This document shows positions 6,607 to 14,475 of a stretch of DNA of 30,126 nucleotides, piece after piece; within the stretch, counting starts at the first letter, position 1, and every line of letters begins with the position of its first letter. A program made the translations under genes and the position numbers. The DNA is taken from NCBI GenBank assembly GCA_025996865.1, contig BNTV01000055.1, forward strand, positions 1 to 30,126, in the 5' to 3' direction. Under the pieces are notes generated by a model. The model was not told where the DNA came from and searched no databases. It saw nothing but the letters and a program-made list of their open reading frames with translations. Source of the DNA: Bacteroidia bacterium (lineage in GTDB: Bacteria; Bacteroidota; Bacteroidia; Bacteroidales; Azobacteroidaceae).

Positions 6607-7323
6607 ATGAAAACAAAAACAGCAACATTATTATTATTGTGCGCACTCCTTTCATGCACGAGCGCAAGTGTGGCGAATGCCGGAAAACAAAACAGGGAAG
6701 TCGGTGTGTTCCGGAAAATTCAAGTCAGTGCGGGAATAGATGTGTATTTCACACAGGAAAAGTCGCAAAGTGTCCGTATAGAAACGGAAAATGTAGAGGT
6801 CGATGAGATTGTTACCGAAGTAAAGAATGAAGCATTGGTCATCAAAATGAAAGATCGCAACAATCGGGGAACCACCATGCAGAAACAGTCAATCAAAGTG
6901 TATGTATCGGCGCCTGTGCTTGAAGGATTAAGCACATCGGGCGGATCGGATTTCTATGCGAATAATCTGAAAAGTTCGGATTTCGGTATTGCAGCATCCG
7001 GCGGTTCGGACATCCACATCGGAAACTTGGCAGTTAGCGGCAAAACGGACATTGCCACTTCCGGCGGATCGGATTGTGATATTAAAAACCTGAAAACCGG
7101 CGTCTGTCGAATCGCTACCAGCGGAGGAAGCGATACAAAAATCGGAATAGAAGTCTCCGGCGAATTGACGGTCGCAACTTCCGGCGCTTCCGACGTTAAA
7201 TTGAGCGGAACAGCAAATACGGTATCCATCTTAGCCTCCGGCTCATCGGATGTGGATGTACGAAACTTGAAATACGAGAAGATCGATTCCAAAACTTCGG
7301 GCGGAGCAGATGTTCATAAGTAA
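6607..7323 (+). CDS. GIN-domain (DUF2807) putative lipoprotein
   Basis: From the ATG at 6607 this is a 238-residue protein with a Lys-rich N-terminus, a hydrophobic stretch and a lipobox-like LLSC (C17), so it is probably a lipoprotein. An upstream in-frame ATG at 6580 would add nine residues ahead of the signal and looks less natural. The GIN-like head (VFRKIQVSAGIDVYFTQ, about 34-50) is followed by a solenoid in which S-G-G/A/S-S/A-D recurs near 111, 131, 152, 172, 192, 211 and 231, about 20 residues apart. This is typical of the DUF2807 'putative auto-transporter adhesin' family. It directly follows the DUF4097 gene and ends the sigma-factor operon. The two solenoid proteins may act together at the envelope, possibly in adhesion or stress sensing. 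Their function is not established. Confidence 0.8.
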   Translation: MKTKTATLLLLCALLSCTSASVANAGKQNREVGVFRKIQVSAGIDVYFTQEKSQSVRIETENVEVDEIVTEVKNEALVIKMKDRNNRGTTMQKQSIKVYVSAPVLEGLSTSGGSDFYANNLKSSDFGIAASGGSDIHIGNLAVSGKTDIATSGGSDCDIKNLKTGVCRIATSGGSDTKIGIEVSGELTVATSGASDVKLSGTANTVSILASGSSDVDVRNLKYEKIDSKTSGGADVHK

Positions 7324-7329
7324 ACGGTC

Positions 7330-10257
7330 TTAAAAAGGCCTGACTCCGCCGAATCCTCCCCTACCGGGACCTTGTCCCGGTCCTTGTCCTTCTCCACCGC
7401 GCCACCGTCCTTCGCCGCGAACATCGCTTTCGGTGGCAGAACCGGATTTCGGGAAGGCAGAGAATTTGTAGATAAAACTACCGATAAAATAGCTGGGGAT
7501 AACATTGACTTGCGAAATACGGTAACCGTTCGTTGTTGTTGAAGCGTTGATACTGCTCCTGTTTTGCAGAATATCATAAACCTGCAGCTTCAACGAACCG
7601 ACGCCGTAGCTTTTGCTAAACAACTGCTTGGTAACGGATGCATTCCACATTGTTTCCGGAATATTATAGTTGTCAAATGAACCGCTTCTTTTCGTATAGT
7701 TAATATCAGTGTCAATCGTAATGTGATAAGGTAAATACCAGGTTGTATTCGCCCCGATGCCCAAATTCAAGGTTTCCTTATTATCGGTTTGGCGGATAGA
7801 CGAGGCGATGTGTGTATAGCCTATTGACAAATCCATTCCTATATCAAACAACTCGGAACGGTAGTTGATGCTGCCCCTGTCATTGATCCCGTAGGTTTTC
7901 ATCGTATTCTTGACATTGCTTGTTTTATCCGATTCATCCGAAATATAACTGTTTTGATTAACTACCTGTAAATTGGCAAAGTTCCCGATTGTGAATTTTT
8001 TATTTCTCAGCGGAATATTGAACATTCCCCGCAGGTTGGCGTTCCAGTTGCCGCTGATATTGTCATAAGTAGTTATACGGATGCTATCGCCTTGCCAAAT
8101 CGTGGTTGCGGCAATGTCGTTAAGAGAAAAACCGCCGTTGAACTCTGCGTTGTACATCAGTTGCGTTTCGGGAACGTATTTTTGAAAACGGATGCGCAAG
8201 TCATTTGCATAACCGGGCTTCAAATGAGGGTTTCCTTTTACCCAGCTTGTCGGATTACTCATATCGGTATAATCGCGCAATTGAGTTGCTGACGGCTGAT
8301 TGGTTTCTCCTTCGTAATTGATACGCAGGTTGGAACGTTGTCCGAAATTATAATTGAAATTGAATATTGGAGAAAAATTGGTAATGCTCTGAGGAATATT
8401 CGAAAAAAGCGAATCGCCCATAATGTTGGTCAGGCGTACGTCTTCCGTATAAGGCAAATCGAGCGTTTGCCATTTGAAAGGTTGATACGTTTTGTTTTCC
8501 GAGCGCGAAGGATCAACATTGAATCCGATGGTATAATTGTATTTCGGACGAACAAACTTCATACTCAATCCGATACGTTGGGTAATGGAATTACGGACGG
8601 TGGAGCGGCTTAGGCTGTCCACCCGGCTTGCCGTTGTACCGCCGCTTATATCAAACGTACTGTTAATGTTCTTTGAATCATTGTACGCAATACGGTACGA
8701 TGCTTGCAGGAAAGTGTTTTTCCACAAGGGTTCAACGAAAGAAACGGTAGTGCGGAAGTTTGTCGTATGGCCGTCGTTCTCGTCCTGTTGGTAAAGATTG
8801 CGATACAAAGACGTTGGATTTTCATATATTGTTGTCGAATGTTCCGCGGAAGTATTTGCATTGTAACCGCTCTGCATATTGATGCTGAAAACCCGTCCGA
8901 GTTTGCCGAAACGATGTGCGTAATCGAGGGTTGCATTTACGTCGTAGCCATGCCCTTTGGAATAAGCATCAGACTTTGATTCAAAAATGGTATTGCCCAG
9001 ATTGTCGTCATTCAAAAGATTGTAACGGTCGGAAGTTCCGGATTCGTTGCTATGGCTGTTGTTGTAGCCGAAATTCGGACGGAAAGTCAAGGTATTCATG
9101 GTGTCGGGTTTCCATTCGAGCGTGAAATTGACCGCAAAGTTGTTTGAAACATAATTATTTTGCGAGGAAGTATAATCTTTCTGCCGTTGATTTCCGTTTT
9201 TGTTGGTAACGCTCTCGTTTTTGCTGTTCGAAAAACGGTCGTTACCCATGAATCGAAAATCACCGTTTAAATTAAGAGTCGGCGAAAACGCCTTGTTCAT
9301 ATTCATCATCAACATGTCGGACGTGGCAACACCGCCACCGCCGCCACGCCTCATGCGCATCCCGCCGAAACGATTGGCGCCCAAATCGGCGGCGCCCATG
9401 TTATTGTTATTATTTCTACCAAGCATAAGCGTGTATCGCGTTTCGTTCTGCATGTGATTCAGGAATGCACTTCCCTGATAGCGCAAGTCGTTGTCAATAT
9501 TGATGTCCGAACCGAGACCGAGCAAGGCATTGCCCATGGTTCCTTTTTTCATGCCCGGACGGACGGTCAGGTTGATAATTGTCATTTCGTCGCCGTCGTC
9601 GAAGCCAGTCATTCGTGCCATATCCGACTTTTCATCAATCACTTGCAGTTTGTCGACCATGTCTGCCGGCAGATTTTTGGAAGTTACCTGGGGGTCATCC
9701 GAAAAGAAATCTTTCCCATCAACCTTGAATTTCTTCACTTCCTTGCCGTTCACGGTAATTTTCCCGTCTTTATCGACTTCTACTCCGGGAAGTTTTTTCA
9801 ATAAATCTTCTACCACAGCATTTTCCGGTGTTTTGTAAGAGCCGGCGTCATATTCCACCGTGTCGTTTTTAACAATGATTTCCGGTTTTTTGCCTTCGAC
9901 AATGGCTTCTTTCAAAAGGATATCGTTTGTCGTCATTTCGATGCGTCCCAAATTGGTGGAGGGTTTGTCTTCTTCTAATGTAACGTTCCTAATAACAGGA
10001 ATATACCCGATAAAAGTGATTTTCAGGATATAATTATTCGGCGCTAAGTTTTTGAGTATAAATATTCCGTTTTCGTCGCTTATGCCTCCCAAAACATACG
10101 TACTGTCTTTTTGTGCCAACAATTCTATACTGGCCGCCATGACGGGTTCATTGTTATTCGATTTATCTATTAACGTCCCTGACAAGGAAAGATTTTTTTG
10201 AGAGAAAACAGGGAATGAACAAAAAACGAAAATGAAGATATACCCTAAACTTTTCAT
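7330..10257 (-). CDS. TonB-dependent-receptor-type outer-membrane beta-barrel protein
   Basis: From the ATG at 10257 the protein is 975 residues. The longer reading from 10290 adds 11 residues before the obvious signal peptide (MKSLGYIFIFVFCSFPVFSQ) and is rejected. A carboxypeptidase-regulatory-like domain (about 20-105) is followed by a plug-like region (DLLKKLPGVEVDKDGKITVN, then KVDGKDFF). A long barrel with alternating aromatic strands fills most of the rest. This fits the Bacteroidota OMP_b-brl_3 group rather than SusC, and no SusD partner is adjacent. There is an Asn/Gly/Arg-rich loop near 280-315, and after the last strand (YFIGSFIYKF) a Gly/Pro/Arg-rich tail of about 35 residues. The ligand is unknown; it may be a transporter or a structural barrel. 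It converges on the GIN gene with six bases between the stop codons. Confidence 0.85.
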   Translation of the reverse strand: MKSLGYIFIFVFCSFPVFSQKNLSLSGTLIDKSNNNEPVMAASIELLAQKDSTYVLGGISDENGIFILKNLAPNNYILKITFIGYIPVIRNVTLEEDKPSTNLGRIEMTTNDILLKEAIVEGKKPEIIVKNDTVEYDAGSYKTPENAVVEDLLKKLPGVEVDKDGKITVNGKEVKKFKVDGKDFFSDDPQVTSKNLPADMVDKLQVIDEKSDMARMTGFDDGDEMTIINLTVRPGMKKGTMGNALLGLGSDINIDNDLRYQGSAFLNHMQNETRYTLMLGRNNNNNMGAADLGANRFGGMRMRRGGGGGVATSDMLMMNMNKAFSPTLNLNGDFRFMGNDRFSNSKNESVTNKNGNQRQKDYTSSQNNYVSNNFAVNFTLEWKPDTMNTLTFRPNFGYNNSHSNESGTSDRYNLLNDDNLGNTIFESKSDAYSKGHGYDVNATLDYAHRFGKLGRVFSINMQSGYNANTSAEHSTTIYENPTSLYRNLYQQDENDGHTTNFRTTVSFVEPLWKNTFLQASYRIAYNDSKNINSTFDISGGTTASRVDSLSRSTVRNSITQRIGLSMKFVRPKYNYTIGFNVDPSRSENKTYQPFKWQTLDLPYTEDVRLTNIMGDSLFSNIPQSITNFSPIFNFNYNFGQRSNLRINYEGETNQPSATQLRDYTDMSNPTSWVKGNPHLKPGYANDLRIRFQKYVPETQLMYNAEFNGGFSLNDIAATTIWQGDSIRITTYDNISGNWNANLRGMFNIPLRNKKFTIGNFANLQVVNQNSYISDESDKTSNVKNTMKTYGINDRGSINYRSELFDIGMDLSIGYTHIASSIRQTDNKETLNLGIGANTTWYLPYHITIDTDINYTKRSGSFDNYNIPETMWNASVTKQLFSKSYGVGSLKLQVYDILQNRSSINASTTTNGYRISQVNVIPSYFIGSFIYKFSAFPKSGSATESDVRGEGRWRGGEGQGPGQGPGRGGFGGVRPF

Positions 10258-10396
10258 ATTAAAAACTGTATTTATAAATTTTTCTGACAATTTGGACGGG
10301 TTTTTTCAGGAAAAGTTTAATTCCGGGCTTAAGTTTTACGGTATTTTAACGAAATTGCAAATTTCATAATTATTTTGTAACTTGCGCCGTTTTTTG

Positions 10397-10487
10397 TCAC
10401 CCCCCAACCCCCCTAAAGGGGGAGTTTGTGCAGTGAGATTGAAATGATATGCTGCGGCAAAAGTCCCCTTTAGGGGGTTGGGGGTGA
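10397..10487. repeat. Inverted C-rich/G-rich repeat pair
   Basis: The left arm (10397-10423: TCAC, C-run, AA, C-run, TAAAGGGGGA) is the reverse complement of the right arm (10464-10487) apart from three one-base differences in homopolymer runs. Each arm is itself near-palindromic around TAAA/TTTA. Such CCCCCAACCCCCTAAAGGGGG elements are common intergenic repeats in Bacteroidota genomes (family knowledge). It lies in the gap between the leftward barrel gene and the rightward ABC exporter, ending 15 bases before the exporter's start. Confidence 0.8.
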
Positions 10488-10501
10488 AAAATTTATATGA
10501 G

Positions 10502-12343
10502 ATGAAAGATTTTTTTCTTCTATTCAAACGATTTATTCCACCCTATAACCATTTTTTGGGGTTGAGCATCGCTATGAACATATTGTCTGCGATGTTGAAT
10601 TTACTTACATTTGTATGTATCAAACCGATTTTGGAGATACTTTTCAAAACCGGCGAAGTGGCTTACGAATACATGGCGTTTGATGTTTTTTCGTTTGATT
10701 TTTGGCGACATGCAGGCGAAATCATCAAAAACAATTTTTTCTGGTATATTTCTAACTATATCGGTCAGTATGAAGCGACTACCGCTTTGTTTATTCTGGC
10801 TTTGTACTTGATTTTTGCGACGGTTTTGCGAACGGCAGCCATGTATTTGGCCGTTTTTTTCATGATACCCATCCGTACCGGGGTTGTGCGTGACATTCGA
10901 AATCAAATCAATGACAAAATCGTTTCGTTGCCGCTTTCGTTTTTCTCTGAAGAAAGAAAAGGCGATATTCTGGCCCGGATTTCCGGCGACGTGAATGAAA
11001 TAGAGGCTTCGATAATGAGTTCGTTGGATATGCTTTTCAAAAATCCGATTCTGATCATTATATACCTGTTCGGAATGCTTGCACTCAGTTGGCAGCTTAC
11101 GATTTTTGTGCTTATCTTGCTTCCCTTGGCCGGTTACGTGATGGGGCGGATTGGGAAACAGCTCAAAAAGACTTCGTTCCTCGGACAACAACAATGGGGA
11201 TTGCTGATGTCGCAAATCGAGGAGACTTTAGGCGGATTGCGGATTATCAAGGCATTCAATGCGGAAAAGAAAATCTCGGAACGCTTTCATGCATCCAACG
11301 AAATTTTCAAAAAGACGACTACCCGGATTTTTAACCGGCAACAATTGGCGCATCCGATGAGCGAATTTTTGGGAACGATTACCATTGCGATTGTGTTGTG
11401 GTACGGCGGCAGTTTGATTTTGAACGAAAACAGTTCGATTGACGGCGCTACCTTTATCGTTTTCCTGACGATTTTTTATTTGCTGATTAATCCGGCCAAA
11501 GATTTGTCCAAGTCGGTGTATTCCATACAAAAAGGTTTGGCGTCTTTGGAACGGGTGGACAAAATCCTGAAAGCCGAATCGAATATTTTAGATCCGGAAC
11601 AACCTAAACCGGTCGCGTTGAACGACAAAATCGAATACGAAAATGTTTGGTTCAAATACCGCGAAAATTGGGTGGTTAAAGGGGTGAATCTGATTATTCC
11701 CAAAGGGAAAACCATTGCTTTGGTCGGTCAATCGGGTTCGGGGAAATCAACTTTGGCCGATTTGTTGCCCCGGTTTTACGACATTCAAGAGGGAAGTATC
11801 CGCATTGACGGCATGGATATACGAAACGCTAAAACACACGACATCCGTCAATTAATGGGGATTGTAAACCAAGAAGCAATTCTGTTTAACGATACGTTTT
11901 TCAATAACATCGCTTTCGGCGTGGAAAACGCGACGAAGGCGCAGGTGGAAGAAGCGGCGAAAATTGCGAACGCCCACGAGTTTATCATTGCTTCGGACGA
12001 AGGTTACCATACAAATATCGGCGACCGGGGAGGTAAATTGTCGGGCGGCCAACGGCAACGAATCAGTATCGCCCGTGCCGTGTTGAAAAACCCGCCCGTA
12101 CTGATTTTGGACGAAGCCACTTCGGCATTGGACACCGAATCCGAACGCTTGGTACAGGACGCTTTGGACCGGCTCATGCAAAACCGGACGACTTTGGTCA
12201 TCGCTCACCGGCTTTCTACGATTAAAAATGCCGATTTAATCTGCGTGATGCACGAAGGTGAAATCGTAGAGCGGGGGACGCACACGGAACTGTTGGCTAA
12301 GAACAGCTATTATAGCCGGTTGTGTGAGATGCAATCGTTTTAA
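10502..12343 (+). CDS. MsbA-like ABC exporter (fused permease and ATPase)
   Basis: This 613-residue half-transporter would dimerise to flip or export a lipid or hydrophobic substrate. The N-terminal part (about 1-340) holds six predicted membrane helices of the type-1 exporter fold, with an enlarged first extracytoplasmic loop (about 55-95), as in Bacteroidota MsbA homologues. The ATPase domain has Walker A GQSGSGKST (409-417), the signature LSGGQRQR (513-520), Walker B ending LILDEATSALD (D537, E538) and the H-loop IAHR (H569). All catalytic residues are present. The ATG at 10502 was chosen over an in-frame TTG at 10478 that lies inside the C-rich/G-rich repeat. The lipid A-core flippase role of MsbA is plausible, but other exporters of this family look the same, so no symbol is given. 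Confidence 0.88.
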   Translation: MKDFFLLFKRFIPPYNHFLGLSIAMNILSAMLNLLTFVCIKPILEILFKTGEVAYEYMAFDVFSFDFWRHAGEIIKNNFFWYISNYIGQYEATTALFILALYLIFATVLRTAAMYLAVFFMIPIRTGVVRDIRNQINDKIVSLPLSFFSEERKGDILARISGDVNEIEASIMSSLDMLFKNPILIIIYLFGMLALSWQLTIFVLILLPLAGYVMGRIGKQLKKTSFLGQQQWGLLMSQIEETLGGLRIIKAFNAEKKISERFHASNEIFKKTTTRIFNRQQLAHPMSEFLGTITIAIVLWYGGSLILNENSSIDGATFIVFLTIFYLLINPAKDLSKSVYSIQKGLASLERVDKILKAESNILDPEQPKPVALNDKIEYENVWFKYRENWVVKGVNLIIPKGKTIALVGQSGSGKSTLADLLPRFYDIQEGSIRIDGMDIRNAKTHDIRQLMGIVNQEAILFNDTFFNNIAFGVENATKAQVEEAAKIANAHEFIIASDEGYHTNIGDRGGKLSGGQRQRISIARAVLKNPPVLILDEATSALDTESERLVQDALDRLMQNRTTLVIAHRLSTIKNADLICVMHEGEIVERGTHTELLAKNSYYSRLCEMQSF

Positions 12344-12479
12344 ATACTAAATCTATTTCAGCGATTCAGGGATTAAAAAACGATCAATCACAATCAACTC
12401 ACTCCCTTAACAAGAACAAAAGGTACCTCCTTTCGTAAAATTACGAGAGTAAAAAAATCAGTGCAGCAGTAAAAACAAC

Positions 12480-12525
12480 AGCCGCAAGGCACAGTTATCA
12501 CAACTTCCTTGCGGCTTTAATTTTT
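12480..12525 (+). terminator. Intrinsic terminator after the ABC exporter
   Basis: AGCCGCAAGG (12480-12489) pairs perfectly with CCTTGCGGCT (12507-12516) and is followed by TTAATTTTT. It lies about 140 bases after the exporter stop codon. Confidence 0.75.
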
Positions 12526-12535
12526 AAAATATGAA

Positions 12536-12597
12536 AGAACACTGTAGTTAGAAGCTCAGCCTCCAACAAAGGGGCGAAAGCCCCTCCTGCGCGTTCT
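12536..12597. repeat. Nested stem-loop with GAAA tetraloop
   Basis: AGGGGC (12570-12575) pairs with GCCCCT (12580-12585) around a GAAA loop. The outer ends AGAAC (12536-12540) and GTTCT (12593-12597) also pair, with partial pairing between. The layout resembles the other REP-like palindromes in the window, though a small structured RNA is possible. Confidence 0.4.
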
Positions 12598-12791
12598 TAT
12601 GGTGCAAATTTTGCCGGAAATATTTATTTATGCAAGATTTATATCTCTTTTATTTTCAATTAATTATTTTTTTGCCCTGAATTGCTGTTTTTTTCTGCTT
12701 TGTGGGATGATGGTAGAGTTGATTCGGATATTTAAAATAACTGAAAATCACTCTATTTCATAAAAATTTTAATTTTCATAGAACAAATTAC

Positions 12792-12821
12792 TTTGTTTTA
12801 AAGATAAAAAGACTATTTTTG
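12792..12821 (+). promoter_or_regulatory. Strong Bacteroidota promoter of yicC
   Basis: TTTG (12792-12795), an 18-base spacer and TATTTTTG (12814-12821) match the -33/-7 consensus closely. The predicted transcription start falls only about 10 bases before the ATG at 12837, so the message has a very short leader. This also argues against the alternative TTG start at 12819. Confidence 0.75.
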
Positions 12822-12836
12822 CAGAAAATTTCATTC

Positions 12837-13709
12837 ATGATTCAATCAATGACCGGCTTCGGAAAGGCCGAAGTGGACTTTCCGGGGAAAAAAATCACTA
12901 TAGAAGTCAAGTCGCTTAACAGCAAGCAGCTCGATGTGAATACGCGTATTCCGGCAGCCTATAGGGAAAAGGACGTTGAAATCAGGAATATGTTAGCACA
13001 AGGAGTGGAAAGAGGTAAAGTTGATTTTATAATTACTTTGGACGCCATTGATAAATCTGTTTCAAGCGCAATCAATCAGACTGTAGTAAAAAATTACTAT
13101 GAAGAAATTAAAGATTTATCGGAAAATTTGAATATCGCTTTACCTTCCGAATGGTTTTCAATTATCCTTCGACTACCGGAAGCAATAAAAACAGATGTAA
13201 CGGAATTGGATGAAAAAGAATGGGCGGCTGTCAAAAAAGCCATAGAAAAAGCCATGAATTCCCTTAATGAATTCCGTAAACAGGAAGGCCTTATGCTTGA
13301 AAATGTTTTTATTGACAAAATCGACAAAATCGAACAACTCCTGGAGGAAATTGACGTGTATGAAACGGAACGGATTGAAAAAATCAGGAGCCGTGTACTG
13401 GAAGGCCTTGCCAAGATAGACTCCGTGTCCTACGATGAAAACCGGTTCGAACAAGAACTGATTTATTACATCGAAAGATTGGATATTAACGAAGAAAAAT
13501 CGCGCTTGAGTAATCATTTGAAATATTTTGTTGAAACATTAAGAAGTGAAAAAAGCCAGGGCAGGAAACTGGGGTTTATTGTCCAGGAAATCGGAAGGGA
13601 AATAAATACTTTAGGATCAAAATCAAATCATGCACTCATGCAGAAAATCGTCGTACAAATGAAAGACGAGTTAGAGCAAATTAAAGAACAAATTTTTAAT
13701 GTTTTATAA
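12837..13709 (+). CDS. yicC: YicC family protein (probable endoribonuclease)
   Basis: This 290-residue protein begins MIQSMTGFGKAEVDFPG, the hallmark start of the YicC family. It has the expected length, with an N-terminal YicC domain (about 1-155) and a C-terminal DUF1732-type helical domain (about 205-290) ending in the conserved QEIGREINTLGSKSNH and VQMKDELEQIKEQIFNVL segments. E. coli YicC is reported to act as an endoribonuclease in RNA turnover; that role is transferred from the family. An in-frame TTG at 12819 is rejected because it overlaps the -7 box. It heads the yicC-gmk-nadD block, an order common in Bacteroidales, although a palindrome separates it from gmk. Confidence 0.92.
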   Translation: MIQSMTGFGKAEVDFPGKKITIEVKSLNSKQLDVNTRIPAAYREKDVEIRNMLAQGVERGKVDFIITLDAIDKSVSSAINQTVVKNYYEEIKDLSENLNIALPSEWFSIILRLPEAIKTDVTELDEKEWAAVKKAIEKAMNSLNEFRKQEGLMLENVFIDKIDKIEQLLEEIDVYETERIEKIRSRVLEGLAKIDSVSYDENRFEQELIYYIERLDINEEKSRLSNHLKYFVETLRSEKSQGRKLGFIVQEIGREINTLGSKSNHALMQKIVVQMKDELEQIKEQIFNVL

Positions 13710-13728
13710 ATTGTGAAGAGAGCGTCTC

Positions 13729-13770
13729 AAAAGTCTCGCTTCGTCATTGCGAGTGCGAAGCGAGACTTTT
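13729..13770. repeat. Perfect 15-bp stem-loop between yicC and gmk
   Basis: AAAAGTCTCGCTTCG (13729-13743) pairs perfectly with 13756-13770 around a 12-base loop, TCATTGCGAGTG. It ends in a short T-run, so it could act as a terminator or attenuator. Its CGTCATTGCGAG core is also typical of Bacteroidota intergenic REP-like repeats. It lies 27 bases before the gmk start. Confidence 0.7.
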
Positions 13771-13796
13771 TAGGCAACTTCTTCAAACTTAATTAA

Positions 13797-14375
13797 TTGA
13801 AAAAAGTGGATGGAAAATTAATTATTCTTTCCGCACCCTCAGGGGCGGGAAAATCGACAATCATTAACCACATCCTCCAAGAAGGATTGCCGCTACAATT
13901 TTCGGTATCGGCTACAAGTCGTCCTCCCCGTGGAAACGAACAAGATGGAGTGGAATATTATTTCCTGTCGCCCGAAACATTCAGAGAACGAATCCGCAAA
14001 GGGGATTTCATTGAATATGAAGAAGTTTATCCCGACCGGTTTTACGGCACCCTCAAATCCGAAGTGGAGGAAAATCTCCGGAACGGGAAAAACGTAATTA
14101 CGGATGTGGATGTTGCCGGAGGCATAAACATCAAAAAAATGTATGGAGACAAAGCATTATTGCTATTCATTCAACCGCCTTCGATTGAAGAGTTGAAAAG
14201 AAGATTGGAAACCCGCGGCACCGATTCCCCGGAAGTGATTGCAGACCGGATTTCCAAAGCAAGTTATGAGTTAAGTCTGGCCTCTCAATACGATCAGGTA
14301 ATCGTCAACGACGATTTGGAAAAAGCAAAACAAAAAACAGTAAACACTATAAATAAATTCATTTCACACTCATGA
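13797..14375 (+). CDS. gmk: Guanylate kinase
   Basis: The enzyme phosphorylates GMP to GDP with ATP in the cytoplasm. The 192-residue sequence has the P-loop SAPSGAGKST (12-21), the GMP-binding ATSRPPRGNEQDGVEYYFL stretch (about 40-58), the IEYEEVYPDRFYGT motif (about 72-85), the DVDVAGG segment and the lid-type RLETRGTDS. All key residues look intact. There is no ATG: an in-frame TAA sits directly upstream at 13794, leaving TTG at 13797 (chosen) or GTG at 13806 as start. The latter would still leave the P-loop complete. The stop overlaps the ATG of a 28-codon ORF. Translation from a weak start behind a stable palindrome suggests modest expression. Confidence 0.93.
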   Translation: MKKVDGKLIILSAPSGAGKSTIINHILQEGLPLQFSVSATSRPPRGNEQDGVEYYFLSPETFRERIRKGDFIEYEEVYPDRFYGTLKSEVEENLRNGKNVITDVDVAGGINIKKMYGDKALLLFIQPPSIEELKRRLETRGTDSPEVIADRISKASYELSLASQYDQVIVNDDLEKAKQKTVNTINKFISHS

Positions 14376-14458
14376 AACCCGCATGCAAAGATTGTACCAA
14401 AGAGCATGAAACAACGTTCGGCGGAGCCAAAATGATGCGGGTTCCATGTAACCATTAA
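14372..14458 (+). CDS. 28-codon Cys-rich small ORF overlapping gmk
   Basis: It starts at an ATG that overlaps the gmk stop (ATGA), so it could be translated by coupling. It encodes a 28-residue basic peptide with cysteines at 5, 8 and 26 and histidines at 12 and 28 (start MKPACKDCTKEHETT, end RVPCNH), a pattern able to bind a metal. The first 12 codons recur at 1028-993 with one silent and one D-to-N change, and the homology begins at the base before the ATG. An inverted repeat (14371-14384 with 14435-14448, 13 of 14 paired) spans most of it, so a repeat element is the alternative. No known family is recognised. Confidence 0.4.
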   Translation: MKPACKDCTKEHETTFGGAKMMRVPCNH

Positions 14459-14475
14459 AAAAAAATTATTTACAC

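Larger units (their letters stand above)
12344..12836. other. Intergenic region without a gene
   Basis: About 490 bases separate the ABC exporter from yicC. They contain a terminator (12480-12525), a GNRA-capped stem-loop (12536-12597), an AT-rich stretch with no credible ORF (12600-12780) and the yicC promoter (12792-12821). Confidence 0.6.

Noticed and set aside
10258..10290. N-terminal extension of the beta-barrel protein (start at 10290)
   Set aside because: It would place 11 residues before a complete signal peptide that begins with its own ATG at 10257.
12819..12836. TTG start for yicC
   Set aside because: It overlaps the -7 promoter box, and the family-typical N-terminus begins at the ATG at 12837.
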